This document shows, piece after piece, positions 1 to 8,364 of a DNA stretch of 64,000 nucleotides; the first letter of the stretch is position 1; the number at the start of each line of letters is the position of its first letter. Below the pieces are notes generated by a model. That model did not search any database. It had not been told where the DNA came from and saw only the letters and a program-made list of their open reading frames with translations. The stretch comes from Falsiroseomonas ponticola (GTDB taxonomy: Bacteria; Pseudomonadota; Alphaproteobacteria; Acetobacterales; Acetobacteraceae). The stretch spans positions 97,731 through 161,730 of the forward strand of contig NZ_JAERQN010000013.1 of assembly GCF_016805305.1 (NCBI RefSeq), given 5' to 3'. Both the position numbers and the translations under genes were made by a program.

Positions 1-951
1 GCCATCCCGGCGGTCGCCCCGGCCCCCGCCTGGGCGCAGGACGCCTGGCCGAGCCGCCCCGTCCGCTTCATCGTCCCCTTCCCGCCCGGCGGCGCCGCGG
101 ACCTCGTCGGGCGCATGCTCGCCGCCCACTTCCAGGCGGCCTTCAACCGGGGCTTCGTGATCGAGAACCGGGGCGGCGCGGGCAGCTCCATCGGCGTCGA
201 TGCCCTCGCGAAGGCGGCGCCCGATGGCTACACGATCGGCCTCATCAACATCGCCGCCAACGCCATCCTGCCCGCGGTGCGGCGCATCCCCCTGCCCTAT
301 CGCCCCATCGAGGACTTTTCCGCAATTTCCAACCTGGCGGTCACGCCCGCTTTGGTCCTGGTGAACCCGCAGAAGCTGCCCGAGGTGCGGACCATCGCGG
401 ACCTCGTCGCCGCGGCGAAGGCGCGGCCGGAGGCGCTGAACTACGGCTCCTCCGGCGTCGGCTCCTCGCTGCATCTCGGCGTGGAGCTGTTCATGGCCAA
501 GGCCGGCATCCGCATGACGCATGTGCCCTTCAATGGCGGCGGGCCGCTGCTGCAGGCGCTCGTCGCCGGCACCATCGACCTCAGCTTCGACGTCGCCGCC
601 ACCACGGCGCAGCTGCTCCGCGAAGGCCGGCTCCGCGCCCTGGCCACCACGGCGCCCTCGCGCATGCCGGACTACCCCGACCTGCCCGCGCTGAACGAAA
701 GCTACCCGGGCGCGGAGCTCGCCTCCTGGCACGGCCTCGCCGCCCCCGCCGGCACGCCGGCGCCCATCCTGGCCCGCCTGGCGCAGGAGACGCAGGCCTT
801 CCTCCGCAGCGCGGAAACCGCCGCCCGCTACAAGCAGCTCTTCCTCGAGATGCCGCAGCAGACGGAGCCCGAGGCCTTCGCCGCCTTCATGGCCCGCGAA
901 CTCGCCACCTTCCGCGACCTGGCCCGCGCCCAGAACATCGTGGTGGAGTGA
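1..951 (+). CDS. Tripartite tricarboxylate transporter receptor (Bug/TctC family), 5' end outside window
   Basis: The reading frame is open from the first base, so the true start lies upstream; 316 residues are visible. The first residues look like the end of a signal peptide (an A-W-A-Q cleavage-like site), followed by the Bug-family opening W-P-x-R-P-V-R-F-I-V-P-F-P-P-G-G and the later A-P-D-G-Y and V-P-F-N-G-G-G segments. Bug proteins are periplasmic receptors that deliver carboxylates or other small ligands to TctAB permeases. No permease is adjacent here; many Bug genes are orphans. The ligand cannot be read from sequence. It is followed 5 nt later by a second Bug gene, so the two are probably co-transcribed. 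Confidence 0.9.
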   Translation, partial: AIPAVAPAPAWAQDAWPSRPVRFIVPFPPGGAADLVGRMLAAHFQAAFNRGFVIENRGGAGSSIGVDALAKAAPDGYTIGLINIAANAILPAVRRIPLPYRPIEDFSAISNLAVTPALVLVNPQKLPEVRTIADLVAAAKARPEALNYGSSGVGSSLHLGVELFMAKAGIRMTHVPFNGGGPLLQALVAGTIDLSFDVAATTAQLLREGRLRALATTAPSRMPDYPDLPALNESYPGAELASWHGLAAPAGTPAPILARLAQETQAFLRSAETAARYKQLFLEMPQQTEPEAFAAFMARELATFRDLARAQNIVVE

Positions 952-956
952 GGCCC

Positions 957-1910
957 ATGCTCCGCCGCTCCCTGCTCGCCACGCCCTTCCTGCTGCCCCT
1001 CGCCGCCCGGGCGCAGACCTGGCCCGACAAGCCCATCACGCTGATCGTCGGCTATGGCGCGGGCGGCGCCACGGACATCATCGCCCGCACCTTCGCGGAG
1101 CGGATGCAGCCCCTGCTCGGCCAGCCCATGGTGGTGCAGAACGTCACCGGCGCGGGCGGCACCATCGCCTCCGACCGCGTCGCCAAGGCGGCCCCCGATG
1201 GCCACACCATCCTGCTGATCCCGAACGCCCATGCGGTGGCGCCCGGCCTCTATGCCCGCCTGCCCTACGACACCGCGGGCGATTTCACCGCCCTCTTCTT
1301 CGCCGGCAATTCCGCCAATGTCCTGGTGGTGCCGGCCGGGTCGCCGGACCGGGACCTGGCCGCCCTCGCCGCCCGCGGCCGCGCCGCCGCCGCCCCCTTG
1401 CAGACCGGCAGCGCCGCCCTGGCCGGCTGGCAGCCCGCCCACCAGATCATGAAGGAGGCGCTGGGCCTCACCCTGGAACACGTCCCCTATCGCAGCGGGC
1501 CGCAGGGGCAGACGGATCTCATCGCCGGGCGGCTCGATTTCATGGTCTCCAACGTGCTGGAGGTGGCGGAGCATGTCCGCGCCGGCCGCCTGCGCGCGCT
1601 CGCCGTCACCAGCCCGACGCGCAGCCCCCTGCTGCCGGAGGTCCCGACCTTCGCCGAACTCGGCGTCACGGCGCTGCAGGCCGATAGCTGGTTCGGCTTC
1701 ATCGCGCCCCGCGGCACGCCCGCCGCGGCGCTGGACCGGATGCACGCCGCCTTCGGCAGCATCGCCGCCGTGCCGGAGGTCGCATCGCGCCTCCAGACCC
1801 TCGGCCTGATCCCGGCGCCGATGGAGCGCGACGCCTGGCAGCGCTTCTACCTGGCGGAGGTCGAGAAATGGTCCGCCGTGCCGCGCCGGGCCAATATCCG
1901 CATCGAATGA
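957..1910 (+). CDS. Tripartite tricarboxylate transporter receptor (Bug/TctC family)
   Basis: A 317-residue Bug receptor with an N-terminal signal peptide ending in A-A-R-A-Q, then W-P-D-K-P-I-T-L-I-V-G-Y-G-A-G-G-A-T-D, the family's ligand-loop region. I chose ATG at 957, which has a GGAG/GAGG ribosome site 6-10 nt upstream; an in-frame GTG at 948 would overlap the previous stop codon and add three residues. The gene directly follows another Bug gene in the same direction, an arrangement that suggests duplication, although the two proteins differ clearly along their length. The role is periplasmic capture of a small, probably carboxylated, solute; the partner permease is unknown. Confidence 0.9.
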   Translation: MLRRSLLATPFLLPLAARAQTWPDKPITLIVGYGAGGATDIIARTFAERMQPLLGQPMVVQNVTGAGGTIASDRVAKAAPDGHTILLIPNAHAVAPGLYARLPYDTAGDFTALFFAGNSANVLVVPAGSPDRDLAALAARGRAAAAPLQTGSAALAGWQPAHQIMKEALGLTLEHVPYRSGPQGQTDLIAGRLDFMVSNVLEVAEHVRAGRLRALAVTSPTRSPLLPEVPTFAELGVTALQADSWFGFIAPRGTPAAALDRMHAAFGSIAAVPEVASRLQTLGLIPAPMERDAWQRFYLAEVEKWSAVPRRANIRIE

Positions 1911-2087
1911 AGCCCTTGCATGGTCGTTGGTGTTCCTGCTATGTTCCTATCCGCCTGCGTCCTTGGCGCGCGCTGATCGCCCGGCCCGCCGGAGGCGTCG
2001 CGGACCCCCTCGCGATTCGGTGCTAAAAGCCTCTAATCGGCATAATCGGCTAAAAGGGCTTAGTGACTGAAAGGCCACGGCCGGCGC
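1911..2087. other. Intergenic region with AT-rich direct repeats
   Basis: This gap lies between two convergent genes. Its right half (about 2022-2060) is AT-richer than its surroundings and holds short direct repeats: TAATCGGC at 2034-2041 and 2043-2050, and CTAAAAG at 2023-2029 and 2050-2056. No clear T-tailed terminator hairpin or gene is visible. Confidence 0.4.
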
Positions 2088-2900
2088 CTATTCGGCGGCG
2101 GCGGCCACGGCGCAGACCGCGCAATCGCCATCCGACCCGAGCGTCGCCCCGGCCGCCACCATCTGCGACAGGCGCGCCAGGGATTGCAGCCGCCGAGGCG
2201 CCTTCGCCGCCTGGCGCAGGCCGAGCGCCGCCTGCATCTCCGCCACCTTCAGCGCCACCGCCAGCGGGTTGAGGATGGGCACCGCCGCGCGCAGCCGCGC
2301 CGCGATGGGCGACATGCAGGTGCAGCCCAGGATGATGGCATCCACCCCATCCTCCGCCGCCGCCGCGTCGCAGGCCGCCTGGATGCGCGCGACGATGTCG
2401 CCCTCCGCATGCTGCAGGGCGCTGACATAGCCATCGGGCCGCGCGCTGCCCGCCACCACATCCTCCGCGCCCACATGCCGGATGCGGGCGCAACCACCCT
2501 CCGCCCCCGCATCCCGCATCACCTGGCGCGGCATGTAGTCGAGCGAGGGCGGCCAGACCGTGACGATGGAGAAGCGCGGGCCGAGCGTGCCGACGAAGCG
2601 CAGGGTGGCCTCCGCCGCGCCCACCACGGGGATGTCCACCGCCGCCTTCAGCGCCGCGATCCCGTAGTCGGAGAAGGAATTGATCACCAGCGCGTCGCAG
2701 CCCGCGGCGGCGGCGGCGACCCCCGCCTCCGCCGTGTTCAGCGCCTGCATGGCGAATTCCAGCGGCGTATGGGCGAAGACCGGCATGCGCGTGGGGAAGG
2801 CCTGGATCACCGTGCCCGGCGCCGCGATCGCCGCGAGTTCCGCCGGCGCACCGAGCCCCGCCACCGCGGCCTGGGTGGCACCGACAAGGCCGATCTTCAT
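2088..2900 (-). CDS. Aspartate/glutamate/hydantoin racemase family protein
   Basis: A 270-residue protein of the Asp/Glu racemase superfamily, cytosolic, with the two-lobed pattern of the family: an N-terminal L-V-G-A-T strand, D-A-L-V-I-N-S-F-S-D near residues 69-78, and A-I-I-L-G-C-T-C at 188-195. Family members racemise amino acids or hydantoins using two cysteines, one per lobe. The second position is present (Cys193), but the first is occupied by Ser75, so classical two-base racemisation is doubtful; related branches act as decarboxylases or isomerases. It sits downstream of the Coq4-like gene with a 54-nt gap. Substrate unknown. Confidence 0.8.
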   Translation of the reverse strand: MKIGLVGATQAAVAGLGAPAELAAIAAPGTVIQAFPTRMPVFAHTPLEFAMQALNTAEAGVAAAAAGCDALVINSFSDYGIAALKAAVDIPVVGAAEATLRFVGTLGPRFSIVTVWPPSLDYMPRQVMRDAGAEGGCARIRHVGAEDVVAGSARPDGYVSALQHAEGDIVARIQAACDAAAAEDGVDAIILGCTCMSPIAARLRAAVPILNPLAVALKVAEMQAALGLRQAAKAPRRLQSLARLSQMVAAGATLGSDGDCAVCAVAAAAE

Positions 2901-2954
2901 GGGCGGGCTCCTCCGCTGGGGCGGGCGCCACGCTACGCCCGCTTCAGCGCGCGG

Positions 2955-3950
2955 TCACGCCATCAGCGCCATCGCCTCCTCGCTCGGCGGGTCGTCCCAG
3001 ATATCGGCGGCGTCGCGGATGCGGAAGCGCGCCCGCAGCTCATCCACGCTCGTCTCCCAGTCGCGGTGGTAGTCCCAGCCGACCAGGCAGATGCTCTCCA
3101 TCCCGCGCTGGAAGGCATTGGCGAATTCGCGCGGATTGAGGTTGCCGGTGGAGGCCGCGTATTTCCCGCTCTGGTCCAGCCCGCCCTTGTTGTGGAAGGA
3201 CAGCAGGCCGGTGACGGCGATCATCAGCGCATGCTTCGGCATGGACCCGCCGGCGAAGGCATTGGCGCAGATCTCGCCATTCGCATCCGTGTTGTAGCCG
3301 GACAGCATGTGGGTGATGTCGTGCAGCGCCAGCAGGTCCTCCGGCATGCAGCCGGGCTCCCCGGGCAGGGCGAAGCCGCGGGCGCGGTGGAAGCGGTAGA
3401 AGACATTGCCCAGCGTGCGCGCCGGCAGCCTGCCCAGCGCCTGGAAGCGCGCGGCCTTGGCGGCATCCCCGCGATTCTCCCGCAGCATGCGGATGGCGCG
3501 CGCCACCTGCGTCACCGGCCCGCCGGGCAGCAGCTTCGGCAGCAGCTTGCGGGCGATGCAGAACTGGCTGGCGCGCACATGCTGGTGGGCGATGTTGTCG
3601 AGGAACTTCAGCGCATCGCTGCCGCGGCCGACGAAGGCGAAATACTCCCGCACCAGCTCCGCCTTCGCGGGCTCGATCTCCACGTCCACATAGGGAACGA
3701 TGGTGAGGTATTCGAGCGCGCGCTCCCGATGCTCCGTCACCGGCACCAGCGCCGCGAATTCGCCGGGGCCGACAGGGCGCACCGCCAGCGGATCGAGCCC
3801 GGGCTGGCGGAAGACGGTGTCCCGCATCGCCAGCAGGAACTCCGCATGGATCGGCGCCAGCGCGCGCTTTCCATAGAGCGTGAAGACCGCCTTCATGGCG
3901 GCCAGCGCCAGTTCCGCATCCCGGCGCGACCAGTCGAGCGGATGCACCAA
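2955..3950 (-). CDS. Coq4-like protein (putative ubiquinone-biosynthesis factor)
   Basis: A 331-residue protein without signal peptide or membrane segments. Residues 210-226 carry H-D-I-T-H, then 11 residues, then Glu, which is exactly the HDxxH-x11-E zinc-ligand signature of Coq4. Coq4 proteins act in ubiquinone biosynthesis, organising or modifying the quinone head group. The gene is longer than typical bacterial Coq4 (roughly 220-270 residues, from memory), the extra length being N-terminal. No other ubiquinone gene is nearby, so the assignment rests on the motif alone; an alternative is a distinct metal-dependent relative. It lies 68 nt downstream of the EEP-family gene. Confidence 0.65.
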   Translation of the reverse strand: MVHPLDWSRRDAELALAAMKAVFTLYGKRALAPIHAEFLLAMRDTVFRQPGLDPLAVRPVGPGEFAALVPVTEHRERALEYLTIVPYVDVEIEPAKAELVREYFAFVGRGSDALKFLDNIAHQHVRASQFCIARKLLPKLLPGGPVTQVARAIRMLRENRGDAAKAARFQALGRLPARTLGNVFYRFHRARGFALPGEPGCMPEDLLALHDITHMLSGYNTDANGEICANAFAGGSMPKHALMIAVTGLLSFHNKGGLDQSGKYAASTGNLNPREFANAFQRGMESICLVGWDYHRDWETSVDELRARFRIRDAADIWDDPPSEEAMALMA

Positions 3951-4018
3951 ACCCTCCGTTGCGATGGCGGTCCCAGCCTATCGCGACGCGCGAGCGCCCT
4001 TCAACGTGTGTCGTGCGG

Positions 4019-4906
4019 TCAGGGCAGCGCCATCTCGATGAAGAAGGGGTAGTGGTCGCTGCCCCTCGCGTCATCGCCGATCCAGGCGCGCCGCAGCGCG
4101 GGGGCCAGCGCCGGGTGCAGGAAGGCGTAGTCGATCCGCCCGCCCGGCTCGCCGTTCCACTCCGCCAGCGTGCAGCCCGTGCGCTCCGCGTTGCCGGCCT
4201 GGACCCAGGCATCGACGAACTGCCCGCGCAGCGGCACGCGCGGCCCGGGCAGGCCGAGGTCGCCGACCAGCAGCGGATACTCCGGGTCGGCGGGGCGCAG
4301 GTTGAAGTCGCCGAACAGGATGCAGGGCTCGGGCGGCGCGGGCTCGCGCCAGCCCTCGGCCCAGCTCGGGTCCGTGTTGCGCTCATTGGCCCAGGCCATG
4401 CCGTCCCGCGGCGCGCTGGCGACCAGGGCCTTCAGCGCCTCCACCTGCGGGGTGCGCGTGCCGGGCGTGAGGTGGGAGAGGTGGAGCGAATAGACGCGGA
4501 TCGCACCCCCCGGCAGGTCCAGCACCGCCTCCACCGCGCAGCGCTGGATGTCCTGGTCCCGCGCCGGCGGGCTGAAGGGCAGCACCAGCGTGCGGGTGGA
4601 CCGGATCGGCCAGCGGGACAGCACCATGTTGCCGAAGCGCCGGCGGCGGTTCACCACGCGCCCCGTCGCGGCATCGCGGTAGCTGGCATCGACGTCATAG
4701 GGCGCGCCATAGACGGCGTAGCGGTCCAGCCGCTCGGCGAACCAGGCGGCCTGGTCCACGAAATCGTTGCGCCGGAAGCCGGTCGCGACCTCCTGCAGCG
4801 CGATCACGTCCGCGGCCTCGACCTCCCGCGCGATGCGCTCCAGGTCATAGGCGCCGTCCTGCCCCTTGCCGTACTGGATGTTGTAGGTCGCGAAGGTGAT
4901 GGTCAT
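4019..4906 (-). CDS. Endonuclease/exonuclease/phosphatase (EEP) family hydrolase
   Basis: A 295-residue protein with the EEP-fold catalytic signature: T-Y-N-I-Q (Asn9), A-L-Q-E-V (Glu39, metal ligand), F-G-D-F-N in the middle and G-S-D-H-Y-P at the C-terminus (Asp284-His285). The family hydrolyses phosphodiester or phosphomonoester bonds in DNA, lipids or nucleotides using Mg2+; the substrate here cannot be told. No signal peptide, so probably cytosolic. Its ATG overlaps the upstream transglutaminase stop codon (ATGA, 4903-4906), so the two are translationally coupled and probably belong to the transglutaminase/ATP-grasp module. Confidence 0.85.
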   Translation of the reverse strand: MTITFATYNIQYGKGQDGAYDLERIAREVEAADVIALQEVATGFRRNDFVDQAAWFAERLDRYAVYGAPYDVDASYRDAATGRVVNRRRRFGNMVLSRWPIRSTRTLVLPFSPPARDQDIQRCAVEAVLDLPGGAIRVYSLHLSHLTPGTRTPQVEALKALVASAPRDGMAWANERNTDPSWAEGWREPAPPEPCILFGDFNLRPADPEYPLLVGDLGLPGPRVPLRGQFVDAWVQAGNAERTGCTLAEWNGEPGGRIDYAFLHPALAPALRRAWIGDDARGSDHYPFFIEMALP

Positions 4907-5790
4907 GCGGGCTGCTCCTCATCCACCGGTACCAGGTCCACGCTGACCTCCAGCCCCTGCCGCCCGCCGCCCAGCAGGATGCCCTTCACCGGGCTGACAT
5001 CGGCATAGTCCCGCCCCCAGCCCAGCAGCAGGTGCTCATCCGAGACGACCAGGTCGTTGGTCGGGTCCAGGTCCACCCAGCCGTGATCCGGGCCGAGCCA
5101 GCAGCCGACCCAGGCATGGGACTGGTCCGCCCCCTGCCGCCGCGCCTGGCCCGGCGGCGGGCGGGTGCGGACATAGCCGCTGGCATAGCGCGCCGGCAGG
5201 CCGATCGCCCGCAGCCCCGCGATCATCAGGTGCGCGAAATCCTGGCAGACGCCGGCCCGCAGCGTCAGCACCGTGGCGACGGGGGTGGAGATGGTGGTGA
5301 CGCCGGGCTTGAAGGCGAAGTCCCGCTTGATGCGGGCGCAGAGGTCCCGCAGCCCCGCCAGCACGGGCCGGCCCGCCGGGAAGGACCGCGCGGCATAGGC
5401 GCCCGCCCCCCGGTCGGCGGGGGCGAGGATGGAGGGCAGCGCGAATTCGGCGGCGTCCCACCCTTCCGGCCGCAGCGCGGCGTCGCGCACGCTCTCCCAG
5501 GGTGGCGTCGCCTGGTCCGGCGGCGGGGGCGCGAAGGCGACATCGACCTCCGCCTCCAGCGTCACCTCGAAGGCCTCATGCGGCGCCTCCAGGAACAGCC
5601 AGGTGACGCCGTTGCCGAAATGGTCCTGCCCATCGGCGCGGTAGCCGAATTCGGGGGCGATCCGCAGCCGCGCCGCGCGCACCGCCTGGCCCGGCACCGC
5701 GCGCGGCGTCAGGTGCAGCAGGTGGGAAGCCAGGTCCACCGCGCGGCCGTAGCGATAGGCCGTGTGGTGGCGCAGCGCGTAGCGCGTCAT
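4903..5790 (-). CDS. Transglutaminase-like cysteine protease family protein
   Basis: A 295-residue protein with an N-terminal bacterial transglutaminase-like domain (R-H-H-T-A-Y-R-Y-G at the start) and a transglutaminase core whose triad is visible as Cys182 (G-V-C-Q-D-F-A-H), His225 (S-H-A-W-V) and Asp240 (W-V-D-L-D-P). I chose ATG 5790 because homologues begin with this R-Y-x-L-x-H-x-T-x-Y-x-Y segment; the frame stays open upstream to 5958, but that stretch is low-complexity and overlaps the upstream gene. Such proteins are cytosolic peptidases or amide-bond enzymes. Together with the ATP-grasp/alpha-E gene upstream this is a widespread, poorly understood peptide-modifying module. Confidence 0.85.
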   Translation of the reverse strand: MTRYALRHHTAYRYGRAVDLASHLLHLTPRAVPGQAVRAARLRIAPEFGYRADGQDHFGNGVTWLFLEAPHEAFEVTLEAEVDVAFAPPPPDQATPPWESVRDAALRPEGWDAAEFALPSILAPADRGAGAYAARSFPAGRPVLAGLRDLCARIKRDFAFKPGVTTISTPVATVLTLRAGVCQDFAHLMIAGLRAIGLPARYASGYVRTRPPPGQARRQGADQSHAWVGCWLGPDHGWVDLDPTNDLVVSDEHLLLGWGRDYADVSPVKGILLGGGRQGLEVSVDLVPVDEEQPA

Positions 5791-5860
5791 GCCGCCGGCC
5801 GCCTGCGGCGACAGCGCGGCGGCGCGGGCTGCCGGGGGGCGTCGCGGTCGCGCGGTCCTG

Positions 5861-8359
5861 TCATGCGGCTCCCCCCGTCTCGACCTCGTCCAGCGCGCGG
5901 GCGCGGACATGGCTGACATAGCGCCGCGCGACGGCGTCCGACAGCGCCGCCGTCTCATGCTCCAGCGCCAGCAGCGCGTCGGGCAGGCGGGCGGCCGCGG
6001 CGTCGCGGTCCAGCTCCATCAGCACCTCATCCACCAGGCGCTGCGGCCGGGCGGCGAGGACGCTGGCCGTGGCCGCCAGCGCGTCATCCGCGCCGCCGAT
6101 CTCCGCCAGCCGGTCGCGCACCGCGGTCAGCTGGAAGCCCAGCGCGCGGGGATTGCCGGGATCGGCCAGCACCAGGTCCAGCACCGGCGCGGGCTGGATG
6201 GTGGCGAGGTAGCGGGACCGGTAGGTCAGCGCGCTGTCGCAGATCTCGAGCGCGAGGCGAAGCCCCGCCTCCATCCGCCGCGGCGGCTGGTCCAGCGCAT
6301 GGGCCAGGTTGCGCGCCGTGGTGGTGGCACGCTCGATCCGCCTACCGAGGTCGAGGAACATCCACGCGCCGCCGCGCACCATGTTCTCCGCCGCGATGCC
6401 CGCCACCGCCGTGCAGGCGCGGATGATGACGCCCATCGCCTCCACCAGCGCATCGAGCCGCAGCGCCCCGGCGGCGAGGCCGGCATGCCCCTCCTGGCTC
6501 AGCTGCGCGAAGGCGGCCCACATGTCATGCGTCAGCCGGTCCCGCACCGCGGCCTGGGGGCGTTCCACCATCTCCAGCAGGCCGGAAAGCGCGCCGCCCG
6601 CGCCGGCCGCCGCCATCAGCGCGCGCGGCAGGGCGGTGCCATCGGCGGGGCTGGCCGCGGCCTCGGCCTCCAGCAGCCCGGCGGCGTGCAGGCAGCGCGT
6701 CAGCGCGCGGATCTCGGCCAGTTCGCGCGGCAGGGCGGCGCCGCGCAGAAGCCGGCCGAGCAGCGCGCGCACCAGCCGCGCATTGGCTTCCAGCCGTTCC
6801 AGGTAGCGGCCGAGCCAGTAGAGGTCATCCGCCACGCGGGAGGGCAATTCGCCGGAGGACCGGCGGATGGGCAGCGTCGCCGCGCGGGGCGCGGCGGGGC
6901 CCAGGATGTCGCCCCCATCCTCCGCCAGCACCCAGACATCCTTGGCGACGCCACGGCGCGCGGGCGGCCCGGCGATCGTGTCGCCGCCGTCCAGCACATG
7001 GGCGAGCCCGCCCGGCATGGCGCGCCAGGCGCCGCCGGCATCCCGCGCCAGGTACATGCGCAGCAGCACCGGGGCGGGGTCCAGCCTCTCCCCCATCAGC
7101 CGCGGCGCGCCGGATGCCGCCATGGGCCGCGTCGCCGCCACCATCCAGGGCGGCGTGGTGCCGCGCGCGCCGAAGACATCCAGCGCGCCGAGCGCCACGG
7201 GCTGGGCGGGATCGAAGGCGGATCGCAGGCGCCAGGCATCCGGTTCCGCCTGCACGCGGCGGCGCGATTCCTCATCCCCCATCCACAGGGTTTCCAGCGC
7301 GCCGAGGCGCAGCTCCTCCCCCAGCAGGAAGCGCGCGCAGGCGGCGTGGTAGGGGGCGGCGCCCGGCGCCTCCACCAGCATGGAGCCGGGGGCGTTCACC
7401 AGCCGCACCGCGCCGGCGCGCAGCACCTGCATCAGCCCGGGCACGCCGGTGCCGGCGTTGAACTCCAGCGGGTCCGACTGCTCCCCCTTCACCCGGCGGA
7501 GGATGACGTCGATGCGCCGCAGGCCGCGCAGGGTCTTGAGGAAGACCTGGCCGTCCCGCACCGTCAGGTCGCCGGGCTCCACCAGTTCCAGCCCCAATTC
7601 GCGCGACAGCAGCAGGTGTTCCAGCCAGGTCTCCTGCCGCGCGCCCGGCGTCAGCAGCGCCATGCGGGGATTGTCCACGCCGGGCGGCGCCAGGCTCTGC
7701 AGGCCGTCCAGCCAGGTGTCGAAGAAGGGGCGCAGCGGGCGGACCTGCACGGCGCGGAAGGGTTCCGGCAGCACGCGCGCCAGCAGGGCCCGGTTCTCCG
7801 CCGCGAAGCCCACGCCATTGGCGCCGCCGCAGCGATCCGCCACCACGCGCCATTCGCCATCCGGCCCGCGCAGCAGGTCCGCGCCATAGAAGGTCAGCCG
7901 CGGGAAGGGCTGCGGCGCGGGGGCGCGGCAGGGGCGGAGGAAATGCGGGTTGCCCGCCACCAGCGCCGCCGGCAGCACCCCCGCCCGCAGCAGCGCCTGC
8001 GGGCCGTAGAGGTCATCCAGCATGGCGGCGAAGAGCTGCGCGCGCTGCGCCAGCCCGGCTTCCAGCCCCTCGAACTCCTCGGCGCGGAGGATCAGGGGGA
8101 CGGGGTCGCAGCGCCAGGGGCGGCGGGTGCGCGGCCCGGCGGTGCCGGCGGCATCGGCGGCCAGCACGGTCGCCACCCCCTCCTCCTCGAAGGCGCGGTC
8201 CAGGCGGCGGGCGCGTTCCGCCACCGCCGGGTAGCCCAGCGCCGAATAGGCGCCGAGCAGCCCGCGCCAATGCGGGCGCACGCGGCCCCGGCCATCGACC
8301 ATCTCGTCGAGCTGCGGCTCCTCGCGCTGTGGCGGGGGCCCACCCGCCGGCGCCGCCAT
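5861..8359 (-). CDS. Circularly permuted ATP-grasp / alpha-E domain fusion protein
   Basis: An 832-residue cytosolic protein. About the first 480 residues match the circularly permuted ATP-grasp type 2 family (D-R-C-G-G-A-N-G-V-G, and the basic and acidic metal-site segments in the middle); the rest, from about residue 510, is the all-helical alpha-E domain (S-R-V-A-D-D-L-Y-W-L-G-R-Y-L-E-R-L-E and an E-N-M-V-R-G-G-A-W segment). Many bacteria encode these as two neighbouring genes; here they are fused. ATP-grasp enzymes ligate carboxylates to amines, so a peptide-ligase role is inferred. The start codon lies 5 nt from the DUF2126 gene stop, implying one transcript. Confidence 0.85.
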   Translation of the reverse strand: MAAPAGGPPPQREEPQLDEMVDGRGRVRPHWRGLLGAYSALGYPAVAERARRLDRAFEEEGVATVLAADAAGTAGPRTRRPWRCDPVPLILRAEEFEGLEAGLAQRAQLFAAMLDDLYGPQALLRAGVLPAALVAGNPHFLRPCRAPAPQPFPRLTFYGADLLRGPDGEWRVVADRCGGANGVGFAAENRALLARVLPEPFRAVQVRPLRPFFDTWLDGLQSLAPPGVDNPRMALLTPGARQETWLEHLLLSRELGLELVEPGDLTVRDGQVFLKTLRGLRRIDVILRRVKGEQSDPLEFNAGTGVPGLMQVLRAGAVRLVNAPGSMLVEAPGAAPYHAACARFLLGEELRLGALETLWMGDEESRRRVQAEPDAWRLRSAFDPAQPVALGALDVFGARGTTPPWMVAATRPMAASGAPRLMGERLDPAPVLLRMYLARDAGGAWRAMPGGLAHVLDGGDTIAGPPARRGVAKDVWVLAEDGGDILGPAAPRAATLPIRRSSGELPSRVADDLYWLGRYLERLEANARLVRALLGRLLRGAALPRELAEIRALTRCLHAAGLLEAEAAASPADGTALPRALMAAAGAGGALSGLLEMVERPQAAVRDRLTHDMWAAFAQLSQEGHAGLAAGALRLDALVEAMGVIIRACTAVAGIAAENMVRGGAWMFLDLGRRIERATTTARNLAHALDQPPRRMEAGLRLALEICDSALTYRSRYLATIQPAPVLDLVLADPGNPRALGFQLTAVRDRLAEIGGADDALAATASVLAARPQRLVDEVLMELDRDAAAARLPDALLALEHETAALSDAVARRYVSHVRARALDEVETGGAA

Positions 8360-8364
8360 GTCGG

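Noticed and set aside
5791..5958. N-terminal extension of the transglutaminase
   Set aside because: Low-complexity basic residues overlapping the end of the ATP-grasp/alpha-E gene, without family similarity.
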